Translations under genes and position numbers: made by a program
Origin: Paenibacillus amylolyticus
GTDB taxonomy: Bacteria; Bacillota; Bacilli; Paenibacillales; Paenibacillaceae
Direction: 5' to 3'
DNA length: 64,000 bases
NCBI RefSeq assembly: GCF_001570725.1
Contig: NZ_BCNV01000006.1
Location: 124,001 to 188,000 of the forward strand
In this document: one piece after another, positions 27,949-36,798 of the stretch
How the letters are laid out: every line of letters begins with the position of its first letter
Numbering within the stretch: position 1 is the first letter of the stretch
The notes under the pieces: model-generated
What the model was told of the DNA's origin: nothing
The model's input: only the letters and a program-made list of their open reading frames with translations
The model's database searches: none

Positions 27949-28158
27949 TTAGCTGGAGCTGTATTTTCTGCTTTTGTAATACCCGGAGCCACTGCGGCTA
28001 TCCCGATATTTCACATCCGAAGAAGAATAGCGCTTGTAGGAACGCTTGCCTGAGGAACTGCTGTGACGTTTATATGAGCGCCTGTCCGAGGAGCTATAAC
28101 GTTTGCGGTGAGATGAAGATTTCGAATCGATCAGTTTGCCAATAATCTTTTTGAACAT
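27949..28158 (-). CDS. Small Ser/Arg/Lys/Tyr-rich basic protein of unknown function
   Basis: 69 residues. It starts with an amphipathic MFKKIIGKLIDSK segment, then degenerate repeats of the form (R/K)-(S/R)-Y-K-R-(Y/H)-SSS, ending YYKSRKYSSS. No known family recognised. AAAGGG lies 9 bases before the ATG and a hairpin follows, which supports a real gene; biased composition means the reading could be fortuitous. Possible roles for such basic, Tyr-rich proteins include spore or surface association, but nothing here proves it. Confidence 0.55.
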   Translation of the reverse strand: MFKKIIGKLIDSKSSSHRKRYSSSDRRSYKRHSSSSGKRSYKRYSSSDVKYRDSRSGSGYYKSRKYSSS

Positions 28159-28367
28159 GAGCTTTCACCCTTTCGAATTCAACTGTTTTTAACCATATAC
28201 GTGGTCCGATATGAAGGGGTTTCGAGTTTTTCATGGAAAATTGTATTCATTGTACAGGAGCTTGGCGTATAATAGGATGTTGCTGTTTCCGCGGAATTTT
28301 TTATTTTGAGCGTTTAGCGTTACAATAGAGGACAGGATAAGATTTTAACGGACAAGGAGTAGTTGTT

Positions 28368-29114
28368 ATGATTACGTTGAAGACCAAAGAACAGATTGAA
28401 TATATGAAAAAAGCCGGAGAAATTCTCGCCGCGTGCCATAGAGAAATTGCAAAAATGATTCGACCGGGCATCACGACACAGGAGATCGATCAGTTTGCAG
28501 AGGCTTTTATGAAGAAGAATGGCGCTACGCCGGAACAAAAGGGATACAACGGCTACCAATATGCGACATGTGCGTCGGTTAATGATGTGATCTGTCACGG
28601 GTTTCCGGGGAAATATGCACTGAAAGACGGCGATATCGTTACAATCGACATGGTTGTTAATCTGAATGGCTGGCTGGCCGATTCGGCGTGGTCTTATGCC
28701 GTAGGTGAAGTGACTCCGGAAGCACAACATCTGCTGGACGTAACCAAAACCTCTCTGTACAAAGGCATTGAACTTGCTGTGGTTGGCAACCGGATCGGAG
28801 ATATCTCCCATGCCATTCAAGTGTATGCAGAAGGTGAAGGTCTGTCAGTTGTACGTGAGTTTATTGGACACGGCATCGGTGAGAAGATGCATGAGGAACC
28901 ACAAGTCCCTCACTATGGTCCACCACATCGGGGTCCACGTCTCAAGGAAGGCATGGTAATTACGATTGAACCGATGCTGAACATTGGTACGTACCGCAGC
29001 AAGCTGGATTCGGATGGATGGACTGCGCGTACGATGGATGGAAGTCTATCTGCCCAGTATGAACATACGATTGCGATTACAGCAGATGGTCCTGTGATTT
29101 TGACAGCACAATAA
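28368..29114 (+). CDS. map: Type I methionine aminopeptidase
   Basis: 248 residues; removes the initiator Met from nascent proteins. Metal ligands are recognisable: VTIDMVVNLNGWLADSAWSY (two Asp), GHGIGEKMHEEP (His), MVITIEPML (Glu) and QYEHTIAIT (Glu). RBS AAGGAGTAG precedes the ATG. It stands alone, away from the ribosomal-protein cluster where the main map gene of Bacilli sits, so this is probably a second copy. A weak hairpin at 29158-29181 follows. Confidence 0.94.
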   Translation: MITLKTKEQIEYMKKAGEILAACHREIAKMIRPGITTQEIDQFAEAFMKKNGATPEQKGYNGYQYATCASVNDVICHGFPGKYALKDGDIVTIDMVVNLNGWLADSAWSYAVGEVTPEAQHLLDVTKTSLYKGIELAVVGNRIGDISHAIQVYAEGEGLSVVREFIGHGIGEKMHEEPQVPHYGPPHRGPRLKEGMVITIEPMLNIGTYRSKLDSDGWTARTMDGSLSAQYEHTIAITADGPVILTAQ

Positions 29115-29157
29115 TAGCTAAAAGCAGCTACAATGTGACGATATTTGCATATTTCAA

Positions 29158-29181
29158 GGCGGCCCACGTTTGTGATCCGCC
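29158..29181 (+). terminator. Weak hairpin after map
   Basis: GGCGG and CCGCC around a 14-base loop, followed by TGTTTCGGTTT; short stem and poor T-tract. Confidence 0.35.
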
Positions 29182-29288
29182 TGTTTCGGTTTAAACTAAT
29201 AAGAAGTGATAACACAGAGCCAGTGGTGAGTGATTTCAGCTGACAAGGGTTAACCTTGCGTCCACTTGGCAACAAGGAGGTAATTTTG

Positions 29289-30302
29289 GTGTCTGTAAAT
29301 AAACAGATCGTACTTGCGTCTCGTCCCGAAGGTGCCCCATCCAGAGAGAATTTCAAATTTATTGATGCACCTCTTCCTGAACCGGAGGCTGGGCAAGTCC
29401 TGGTACGTACATTATATTTGTCGGTGGACCCGTACATGCGGGGCCGCATGAAAGATACAAAATCCTATGCTGCACCGTACGCATTGAATGAAGTGATCAA
29501 GGGTGGAGCCATTGGACAGGTTGTGGAATCTTCGGAACCGAATCTGCGCAAAGGAGATCTCGTATCCGGCATGTGGGGCTGGCAGCAATATGCCGCAGTG
29601 AATACGGGTGACCTTTCGCTGATTGATACGGAAGAGGCACCGATCACGGCTTACTTGGGTGCGCTAGGCCTGACGGGGCTGACGGCTTATTTTGGTATGG
29701 AGGACATCGGCAAACCCAAAGACGGCGAAACGGTAGTGGTATCGGGAGCAGCCGGTGCGGTAGGTATGATTGCAGGTCAGATTGGAAAAATCGTAGGAGC
29801 ACGCGTGGTTGGCATTGCAGGCTCTGACGAGAAATGCGAGTATTTGAAAGAAAAACTGGGCTTCGACGTGGTGTTGAACTACAAGAAGGAGCAGGATATG
29901 TCAGCAGCCATTGAACGGGCTTGCCCGGATGGCGTAGACGTCTACTTCGACAACGTGGGCGGTGACATCTCGGATGCAGTGTTACGCCACATCAATCGGA
30001 ATGCACGTATTCCGTTATGTGGTCAGATCTCGTCTTATAATTTGGAGAAACCGGATATCGGGATGCGCCCACAGACGCTGCTGTTAACGAATACAGCATT
30101 AATGAAAGGTTTCCTGCTGGGTGACTACACCAAATCCTTCAAAGAAGGCCGCGCGAAGTTGGCGAAATGGATCAAGGACGGTCATATCCAGTATGAAGAG
30201 AACATTGTGGACGGATTCGAACAGACGCCGGAAGCATTCATGGGTCTTTTCTCGGGAGATAATCTGGGCAAGCAGCTGGTTAAAGTTGCAGATCCTGAAT
30301 AG
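29289..30302 (+). CDS. NADP-dependent medium-chain (zinc-less) oxidoreductase, YfmJ/CurA-like
   Basis: 337 residues. The N-terminal GroES-like part contains LYLSVDPYMRGRM, and the Rossmann part VVSGAAGAVGMIAGQIGKI, followed by DVYFDNVGGDI; there are no zinc-ligand cysteines. This is the pattern of leukotriene-B4-dehydrogenase-like reductases that reduce C=C bonds of enones with NADPH. GTG at 29289 is chosen because AAGGAGG lies 9-10 bases ahead; the frame extends to a TTG at 29256 that precedes the ribosome site. Followed by a strong terminator. Confidence 0.9.
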   Translation: MSVNKQIVLASRPEGAPSRENFKFIDAPLPEPEAGQVLVRTLYLSVDPYMRGRMKDTKSYAAPYALNEVIKGGAIGQVVESSEPNLRKGDLVSGMWGWQQYAAVNTGDLSLIDTEEAPITAYLGALGLTGLTAYFGMEDIGKPKDGETVVVSGAAGAVGMIAGQIGKIVGARVVGIAGSDEKCEYLKEKLGFDVVLNYKKEQDMSAAIERACPDGVDVYFDNVGGDISDAVLRHINRNARIPLCGQISSYNLEKPDIGMRPQTLLLTNTALMKGFLLGDYTKSFKEGRAKLAKWIKDGHIQYEENIVDGFEQTPEAFMGLFSGDNLGKQLVKVADPE

Positions 30303-30340
30303 ATATCGAATGGTATACATGTACAATTAGGTTGAACACG

Positions 30341-30387
30341 AAAAGACACGTTCTGCCCACCGATGGTGCAGCAGAACGTGTCTTTTT
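30341..30387. terminator. Bidirectional terminator between the reductase and the CcdC-like gene
   Basis: AAAAGACACGTTCTGC pairs with GCAGAACGTGTCTTTTT, 14 perfect base pairs in the core, between convergent genes. Confidence 0.9.
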
Positions 30388-30421
30388 ATCTGTATATCTG
30401 TGCGTGGTTTGCATAGGGTGA

Positions 30422-30907
30422 CTAGTGTTCGGCAACCAGCACTTCTTTGTAGTGTTTGTACATATATACACGCCAGCGTACAATCATGCCAAAAGCCAGC
30501 AGGAAGAACAATCCGCCCGTTTGCGGGATGCTTACATATCGCTGAATGACTTCATGCAGGATCAGACGTACGGCCAGCAATCCAAGTAAGATAAAAGCAA
30601 AGCTGCGAGAACGTGTGGCAAAAATTTCTTCGCCTATTCGTTCAAACCGTGTACTGCGAATGAGGGGATAGGAGAAGAGGAACCAGCCCACCAGAAACGC
30701 AATGAATGCCCAGAGTAGAGGAACATGTGTTGCCGGTACAACAAACATGAGAAATCCTGTGCTCATACCGAGCGGAGGAATAAGGATTTTGCGAATGGTC
30801 ACCGGTCTGTGACTGGCTTTCATGCGGATGAAAATAGCAAGCAGGGCCATGACAAGCATGCCAACGGTTGCTCCGATTTGCAGGTAGTACGGACTGATTT
30901 GAGCCAC
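30422..30907 (-). CDS. CcdC-like membrane protein
   Basis: 161 residues with about four to five membrane segments, the size and pattern of B. subtilis CcdC/DUF1453. Motifs include IFIRMKASHRPVTIRKILIPP and an R-rich loop. The GTG at 30907 (MAQISPYYLQ) is chosen because AGAGGGAG lies just ahead; the frame runs open further upstream to 31051 but without a start site. In B. subtilis ccdC adjoins the cytochrome c biogenesis gene ccdA; no such gene is here and the function is unknown. Confidence 0.75.
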   Translation of the reverse strand: MAQISPYYLQIGATVGMLVMALLAIFIRMKASHRPVTIRKILIPPLGMSTGFLMFVVPATHVPLLWAFIAFLVGWFLFSYPLIRSTRFERIGEEIFATRSRSFAFILLGLLAVRLILHEVIQRYVSIPQTGGLFFLLAFGMIVRWRVYMYKHYKEVLVAEH

Positions 30908-31124
30908 GTAGAACTCCCTCTTTCTGGAATAATATGTTATCCGGAGATCCGGAACCCAGTACGAATTGCCGGAATTTTCAGTTCCTATTATATCACAAAC
31001 GTAGAAAGCCGATAGAAAGCTTAGTGTATCATATACCCGATATGTATTCACAGGATGTATTTGAAAATTTTGTATTATTGTGCCCGTTGTAAGGCCGTTT
31101 ATTCGATTAAGGGGAAATCATGCA

Positions 31125-32279
31125 ATGATTGGACAAAAATGGATGTACATTAAGCTCATCGGTTCACATCGCACAGGTTGGCTTGCCAGTAATACAGATT
31201 GGTTAGTAGATGTGGTCAGCCTGATCTGTGCAAGTGTAATGCTTCTTTTGCTGGTTATCTACGGTTATATCTTATGGACGAAATATAGCAGCAGACGCAG
31301 GGAAAAGGTCAAGACAGCACTGGTGCAGGAATTACTTGCAGAAGGCTCGGTTTTACAGCGGTACCTTGACCAAGGAGAAATTGGCGTAGAATTATTGAAT
31401 ATGAGTGGAGATCAACAAGGCGTGTTGCAGCAGTTGTTATTGCAACGGCTCGCTCAAGGACCGGAAGAGCACGAGATCTTGCGGATTCGCCTGTTATCCT
31501 GGCAAGTCTTTGGCGGTTCGTACCGGTCCGTACTGAAGAATGGAAAGTGGAGCCAACGAGTGAACACGTTGTTATATATTGAACAGTTTCATATGGTGGA
31601 GCTTCTACCCAGATTAGAGGATATGTTACGGGTTAGCTCATGTACGTTACTTGAACGCTTCATCATTTTGCGCATATATGCCAGAACCGGTTATTTCAGA
31701 ATTGTGAAGGAACTAATGCGTGAGAAATATGTATTATCCGATTCGCAGTATCTTCAGATTCTGCTGTTGCTTACCGAGTCATCCTGGACTCGTCTGAAGG
31801 AGCATTTCAAGGATGTACCTTATCAGGTCCAGTCTAATATCATCCATGCCATTCGTATTCGGGATGATCAGACGGATGGCACTGTTGCTTTACTGGAGAA
31901 GCTCATTCTCGGAGACGATGTGCAGCTACGTATTTGCTCTTATCAGGCACTGGCTCACGTGGGCAGAGGTCGTGAAGATTTGTTGAAGGGGCTACTGTTG
32001 ATATGGAACGAACATGGTGAGGAAAGGCAGCGCTCTGAACGACTAACAGTGACCCAGCTTATGGGTACTGTTCACGCGGATGCTTTTATCCCTCGTCTGA
32101 AGGTGATGATGGGTGATCCTTCTTTTCAGATCAGGCAGGAAGCGGCGAACTCTCTTGCCCGGTATGAACAGGGACTTGAAGAACTTCGGGATACGGCTGT
32201 GAATCATCCGGATAAATATGCAAGGCAGATAGCGGAAGAAACGCTGGAAAGGATGCAGTATGGACGAGAGATGGATTGA
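31125..32279 (+). CDS. Membrane-anchored HEAT-repeat protein
   Basis: 384 residues. One membrane segment near residues 27-49 (LVDVVSLICASVMLLLLVIY), then a cytoplasmic helical-repeat domain; the clearest HEAT-type repeats are at the end (AFIPRLKVMMGDPSFQIRQE and AANSLARY). Such repeats scaffold protein complexes. ATG at 31125 has AAGGGGA nine bases ahead; the GTG at 31080 is unlikely. It overlaps the glycosyltransferase gene by 20 bases, so the two products are probably made together and may interact at the membrane. Confidence 0.8.
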   Translation: MIGQKWMYIKLIGSHRTGWLASNTDWLVDVVSLICASVMLLLLVIYGYILWTKYSSRRREKVKTALVQELLAEGSVLQRYLDQGEIGVELLNMSGDQQGVLQQLLLQRLAQGPEEHEILRIRLLSWQVFGGSYRSVLKNGKWSQRVNTLLYIEQFHMVELLPRLEDMLRVSSCTLLERFIILRIYARTGYFRIVKELMREKYVLSDSQYLQILLLLTESSWTRLKEHFKDVPYQVQSNIIHAIRIRDDQTDGTVALLEKLILGDDVQLRICSYQALAHVGRGREDLLKGLLLIWNEHGEERQRSERLTVTQLMGTVHADAFIPRLKVMMGDPSFQIRQEAANSLARYEQGLEELRDTAVNHPDKYARQIAEETLERMQYGREMD

Positions 32280-33702
32280 GATGCTGCGGAGTTTTATTTT
32301 GGCGTGTTATGAGGGAATGTTTATGTATCTAGTGCTAGCCATTGTGATGTGCAGTGTACTGGTTGTCGCCGCTGCTCGGACATTGATCCGTGGGAGGGAT
32401 CTGGACCCGCTGCAATATCATGAGATGTTAGATGAGGAACTGGCTCCGGCGGTCTCCCTGCTTGTTCCGGTGCGGAATAGCGAGGATACGATTGTAAAGC
32501 GAATTAGCTGTCTGCTGGATATTCAATATGCACGCTATGAAGTGATTATCATTAATGATGGGTCAGAGGATGGGACTATGCGGCGTCTAAAGGAAACCTA
32601 TGATCTGATGCCCATTCAGAGTAAAGTTCATTATTCGAGACTCGGCCAGGAGACGGCTCAGATTAATGGGGTCTACCAATCCAGGCTGCATCATCGTCTC
32701 ATTGTGATCGACAAGGCGTATGGAGGACGAATGGACTCCCTAAATGTAGGCCTGAAAATTTCGCAGTATCCCTACATCGCCTCCGTTGGACCTCACACAG
32801 TTCTGGAACGGGATGCATTGGTGAAGATCATGAAACCCGTTATGGATGCTCTCCCGGGAGAAGAGGTCGTTGCTTGCAGTGGACGAGTAGATCTCATGGC
32901 ACCGGGAAATACGAATCATGCGGATTCAACCGACAACGGCGCAAGACGGACGGGCAGTACGTTGTTTGTAATGCAGACCATTGAATACGTGCGTGCTTTT
33001 CTGATTAGCGGCGTGGGACTCGTTCGGTACAATATTAATGTGCTTTTATTTACGGCTGAAGTATTCGGTGTATTCAAAAAGAACCGGGTGTTGGAAGTTG
33101 GGGGTTACAAGCGCGATGACCAGGTCGCTCACATGGAACTGGTGATGCGGTTACAGAAACATATGAAGCAGATCCGGGAGCGTGGCCGTATTATATATAT
33201 TCCCGATCCAATCTGCAGGGTAGAAGTACCCGGTACATGGCGTCAGCTGTGCAGACAGCGTATCGGTTGGCACATGCAGCTTGCAAGCAGTCTGTGGACT
33301 CAGCGGAGCATGATTTTCAATCCGGCCTATGGCTGGATGGGGATGGTATCCATCCCGTATTTTATTTTGATCGAATTGTTGGGGCCTGTGTTGGAACTGG
33401 GAGCGATCCTGCTGTTCATTGCAGGCATAGGGCTGCAGTTGGTGGATATTAACCTATGTATCATTCTCGCTCTGTTGCTGACACTCTATGGTTCCTTGTT
33501 GTCCGCAAGTGTGGTGATGTTCGAAATATGGTGTTCACGCAAGGCATATACATCCCGAGAGGTGACACGTCTGCTGGTGTATGCATGTACGGAGACGTTC
33601 TGGTTCAGACCGCTGAATAACATATCCCGTATATATGGAATGTTGCAGGCTATGGGATTAAGGAAGGCAGAGGAAAAGGACAGCAGACATGGATTAGGGT
33701 AA
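32260..33702 (+). CDS. Membrane GT2-family glycosyltransferase-like protein, catalytically degenerate
   Basis: 480 residues: one N-terminal membrane segment (about 17-40), a GT-A domain, and three to four C-terminal membrane segments, as in processive polysaccharide synthases. VSLLVPVRNSEDTI and EVIIINDGSEDGTM (first Asp) are typical, as are VIDKAYGGRMDSLNVGL and the C-terminal QRIGWHMQ (QRxRW-like). However, where active enzymes have the metal-binding DxD (for example DADT), this protein reads SVGPHTVLERDAL, and the usual ED base motif reads AHMEL. It may be inactive or use another mechanism. Middle gene of a three-gene operon. Confidence 0.82.
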   Translation: MDERWIEMLRSFILACYEGMFMYLVLAIVMCSVLVVAAARTLIRGRDLDPLQYHEMLDEELAPAVSLLVPVRNSEDTIVKRISCLLDIQYARYEVIIINDGSEDGTMRRLKETYDLMPIQSKVHYSRLGQETAQINGVYQSRLHHRLIVIDKAYGGRMDSLNVGLKISQYPYIASVGPHTVLERDALVKIMKPVMDALPGEEVVACSGRVDLMAPGNTNHADSTDNGARRTGSTLFVMQTIEYVRAFLISGVGLVRYNINVLLFTAEVFGVFKKNRVLEVGGYKRDDQVAHMELVMRLQKHMKQIRERGRIIYIPDPICRVEVPGTWRQLCRQRIGWHMQLASSLWTQRSMIFNPAYGWMGMVSIPYFILIELLGPVLELGAILLFIAGIGLQLVDINLCIILALLLTLYGSLLSASVVMFEIWCSRKAYTSREVTRLLVYACTETFWFRPLNNISRIYGMLQAMGLRKAEEKDSRHGLG

Positions 33703-33756
33703 TCTACTGACCAATCCTGACAATACCTTGGAACAGAGCAAGGAGGAATACGCTTC

Positions 33757-34887
33757 ATGAAAAAAAGTTACAGGCCAGCCACGATGTGGACGCTGGCTTG
33801 TTTTACAGTGGTATCGGTGGTGCTGGTTGTCCCCTGGATTATGTGGCAATCTCAGGCCCCGGTTCCGCTTAACATCATGATTATTGACAAGAGCAGACCT
33901 GATCAGTCTTACCAGGGGCACAAGGGATTGGTCTGGCTTCTGAATCAGCAGAAGATCGTACAGCAAACAGGGGAACACTATTCCTATGAAGAGGATTATT
34001 ACGGCTATGATCTTCAGGACGGGCTTCCTCGGATGAAACGATTGTTGCCTGATGAGGTGACGGATACGGATCTGATCTATCTGACAGCGAATCGGAGTAG
34101 TCTGTCTGCACACAAGAATGAACGGAAGCAAGGCGGAATCTATGAAGGCTTAACAATATATGATGTGCAGAAGATTCGCGAGGCTGCTTATAAAGGCGTA
34201 ACGATTGTCGCCGAATACAGCGCATTGGCGAATACAGCTTCCAAGATGACAAAGGAGCAGCTATATCCCATCTTGGGCGTGAACAGCAGTGGATGGCAGG
34301 GGAAATCGGTATCTAATCTGCAAAGTATAGAAGAAGTACCCCGTTGGATTCGGACGAACTATGAGCAGCAGGAGAAGAAGAAATGGCCTTATCACGGAGC
34401 TGGCATGCTGCTGGTTCATGTGGACGGACAGGTCATGGTACTTGAAAAAGGTCCGGATGTGAAGGCAGGCAATATACAGATTGCATTTACACCGGAAGGC
34501 AGTGATTGGAGCGGCATAACTCAGGATATACATTATAGCGGGTGGTTCGATATCATTGTGCCGCAAGAGAAGAACTCCATACTGGCCTGGTATAAGACGG
34601 ATCTGACGGAGAAAGGCGAGCAGAAGCTGGTGGCTGCAGGAATTCCTGCGGCATTTGCTGCACTTGTCCGATATGACGACTATAATCGATCGTACTACAT
34701 GGCAGGCTCCTTTGGAGAGATGAAGCACTATTCTTTCTGGCGCCGAATCCGGGGATGGGAAGTCGTCAGGTCCAAGTTTACGCCCGATCAGAAAGAGATT
34801 CCTGACATGTTCTACTGGAAGGTGTACGTGCCCGTGATGAAGCATATATTAGAGGAAGTGCAGGATGGCCGGCAGCAATGGCCGTAG
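33757..34887 (+). CDS. Exported or membrane-anchored protein of unknown function
   Basis: 376 residues with one N-terminal membrane segment (about 10-30) followed by a large soluble, presumably extracellular domain. It starts LNIMIIDKSRPDQSYQGHKGLVWLL and has alternating beta/alpha segments such as DTDLIYLTANRSSL and GVTIVAEYSAL, suggesting a Rossmann- or amidotransferase-like fold; no catalytic signature is assigned. AAGGAGG lies 12 bases ahead. Third gene after the HEAT protein and the GT2-like protein, so likely part of an envelope glycan or signalling complex. Confidence 0.6.
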   Translation: MKKSYRPATMWTLACFTVVSVVLVVPWIMWQSQAPVPLNIMIIDKSRPDQSYQGHKGLVWLLNQQKIVQQTGEHYSYEEDYYGYDLQDGLPRMKRLLPDEVTDTDLIYLTANRSSLSAHKNERKQGGIYEGLTIYDVQKIREAAYKGVTIVAEYSALANTASKMTKEQLYPILGVNSSGWQGKSVSNLQSIEEVPRWIRTNYEQQEKKKWPYHGAGMLLVHVDGQVMVLEKGPDVKAGNIQIAFTPEGSDWSGITQDIHYSGWFDIIVPQEKNSILAWYKTDLTEKGEQKLVAAGIPAAFAALVRYDDYNRSYYMAGSFGEMKHYSFWRRIRGWEVVRSKFTPDQKEIPDMFYWKVYVPVMKHILEEVQDGRQQWP

Positions 34888-35013
34888 GGTGGCTGTTAAT
34901 TAAAAAACGTTCGGATGGAGAGTAGACAGCGAAAGGCGGTTCTACTGGAATGAGGAACGGGAGATGTACATATTAGAAGTGTGTAGATGGGATGTACCAG
35001 TACACGACAACAT

Positions 35014-35046
35014 AAAAAGGACTGCAGCGGATCTGCAGTCCTTTTT
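35014..35046. terminator. Bidirectional terminator
   Basis: AAAAAGGACTGCA and TGCAGTCCTTTTT are exact complements around a 7-base loop, between the operon at 31-35 kb and the convergent tetR gene. Confidence 0.9.
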
Positions 35047-35067
35047 CGTAATGCTATGAGGTCTTTA

Positions 35068-35640
35068 CTAATTTTCATGAAGATGCCGGAGTCCGTGCAG
35101 GAATGCGGATACGGTTAGACGCAGACTTTCGTCTGGATCAAAGTTCATGCCGAAGCCACCTTGTGCCTCGATGGAGGCAAACCCATGGCACAGGCTGCGC
35201 AAACCACGAACGGCATGCAATGCTTCCGCTTCGGTTAGTGGGTAGGGCTGCAAGCTGTGCAGCAGCAACTCCAGCGTGGCTGTGCTGGCCGCGGCGAGTT
35301 GTGGCTCCTCGCGGTCCGGGGCATGAAATGAGGCTTCGTAGAGCCCAGGGTGCTCACGAACGAAGCCAATGTATGCCGCAGCGATGGCCTGAATGGCCTC
35401 ATCGCCAGTGCGGTCAGCGATAGCCGCGGTTAATGCGCGGCTAAGCTGTTGTACGGACATCAGCGCCATTTCCTGGCGAAGCCCGGGCAGTCCGCTGATG
35501 TGGTTGTAGAGCGACGGCGAGCGCACATCCAGCCGCTGGGCCAACGCGGCAAGTGTCAGCGCCTGAAAGCCGTCGCTGTCAGCAAGCTGGGTGGCGGCGC
35601 TAAGCAGAGCGCCGCGATCCAGCCCTTGCCGGGGGCTCAC
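35068..35640 (-). CDS. TetR-family transcriptional regulator
   Basis: 190 residues. N-terminal helix-turn-helix with GFQALTLAALAQRLDVRSPSLYNHI, C-terminal ligand domain of the WHG type (GLRSLCHGFASIEAQGGFGM). It starts at GTG inside the stop of the upstream metallo-hydrolase gene (4-base overlap), so the two are co-transcribed. Likely represses its own operon at the paired palindromes 36387-36423. The stretch 35240-35900 is visibly richer in G+C than its surroundings. Confidence 0.9.
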   Translation of the reverse strand: MSPRQGLDRGALLSAATQLADSDGFQALTLAALAQRLDVRSPSLYNHISGLPGLRQEMALMSVQQLSRALTAAIADRTGDEAIQAIAAAYIGFVREHPGLYEASFHAPDREEPQLAAASTATLELLLHSLQPYPLTEAEALHAVRGLRSLCHGFASIEAQGGFGMNFDPDESLRLTVSAFLHGLRHLHEN

Positions 35641-36368
35641 AGCTGCCCCCCGGCAAGACCAAGCCGCTGCTGTGCATCAGCGGCTGCCGCGCGCATGGCG
35701 GCCGCGGGCTGGCGCAGCATCCGTCCGTGGCCTACAGCCAGCACGGACGGTTCCAGCTCCGCCAGGCGCTTCGCGCTGGCCAGAGCCGCTTCGCGGTTCC
35801 ACGTCGCCAGCGCGGGGAACGGGAAGAGCGGGCGCACGCGGCCGGATACAGCGAGGCCGCCTTGCAGCTGATACGCGTCGCCAGCGATGAGCACGCGGCT
35901 GCGCGTATCCATGAAGGCCATATGCCCTGGCGTATGGCCTGGTGAGGCAATGGCGACCAGTGATCCAATCTGGTCACCGTCATCCAGAAAACGGTCCGGC
36001 TGGGTGCGGACCGCTTTGGGTTTGGGTACGCCGCCGCGTACCGGGGTCTGTGGCTCATCTGGAAGCAGTGAGGTATCTCCCGCCAATAACCGGGCATCAC
36101 GTCTGGAGATGAAGAACTCCGCTTGGGGGAGTGCCTCTTTGAGAAGATCCAGTGCACCAATATGATCGCTATGCGCGTGAGTCAGAATGATTTTGGTAAT
36201 GGGTTTGCCAAGGGACTGGGCAGTTGCCAGAATCCCTTTAAGACTGAACGGCATTCCGGCATCAATCAGGGTTAATCCATCTTCCTCTTCAACAAGATAC
36301 ACGTTCACAGGGAAGAGCTTCGGAAGGAATGTAACTTGAACGACATCAAACTCTCGGGTAATGCGCAT
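35637..36368 (-). CDS. Metallo-beta-lactamase-fold hydrolase
   Basis: 243 residues without a signal peptide. Metal site motif THAHSDHIG (HxHxDH), then IASPGHTPGHMAF, LIAGDAYQ and VGHGRML supply the remaining ligands. Such enzymes hydrolyse lactones, thioesters or other esters; the substrate is unknown. RBS AAGGAGG precedes the ATG. First gene of a two-gene unit with tetR, suggesting a response to the compound it degrades. Confidence 0.9.
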   Translation of the reverse strand: MRITREFDVVQVTFLPKLFPVNVYLVEEEDGLTLIDAGMPFSLKGILATAQSLGKPITKIILTHAHSDHIGALDLLKEALPQAEFFISRRDARLLAGDTSLLPDEPQTPVRGGVPKPKAVRTQPDRFLDDGDQIGSLVAIASPGHTPGHMAFMDTRSRVLIAGDAYQLQGGLAVSGRVRPLFPFPALATWNREAALASAKRLAELEPSVLAVGHGRMLRQPAAAMRAAAADAQQRLGLAGGQL

Positions 36369-36386
36369 CGATAAATCCTCCTTAAA

Positions 36387-36423
36387 ACTAATGATATTAG
36401 TATAATAACTAATGGTCTTAGTT
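36387..36423 (-). promoter_or_regulatory. Paired palindromic operators before the hydrolase-tetR unit
   Basis: ACTAATGATATTAGT (36387-36401) and AACTAATGGTCTTAGTT (36407-36423) are two adjacent palindromes with ACTAA/TTAGT arms. A TATACTAAT -10-like element on the minus strand lies between/within them. Probable TetR operators. Confidence 0.65.
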
Positions 36424-36707
36424 TTAGCAATACCTATGGTTCATTTTGTTCGAATAAAAAAAATTTTAAATAATGATGCACTTTACAAAAAAAGCGTTTT
36501 CAAAATGGAGATTACCGATTATAATAATCACGTAAGCCCTTTCATATGTCTATCTTATTGGAGCCCTTCGCTTAGCGAAAGGCTCACTTTTTTGTTCTTT
36601 TTGAATTGAAATGCAGATGGGATGTGGCTCCTGGCTTGATTGTATAAGGTGCTGTAAGTATTGGTATAACAGGAAAAATCACGTTTGGTCTCCAGCTTGG
36701 GCGAGAG

Positions 36708-36745
36708 TTGACAAACATAACTGTTATTCATATAATGACAGTTAT
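36708..36745 (+). promoter_or_regulatory. Strong promoter with embedded inverted repeat before the Rrf2 gene
   Basis: The only other feature in 36424-36798, which holds no gene. TTGACA (36708-36713) and TATAAT (36731-36736) are both perfect with a 17-base spacer. ATAACTGT (36717-36724) and ACAGTTAT (36738-36745) form an inverted repeat wrapped around the -10, ideal for repression, most likely by the Rrf2 protein itself. Confidence 0.75.
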
Positions 36746-36798
36746 ACTTACCTTGGGTTGAAGTTCATCGGTGTTGTATGCCGGGAAGGGAGTAAGTT

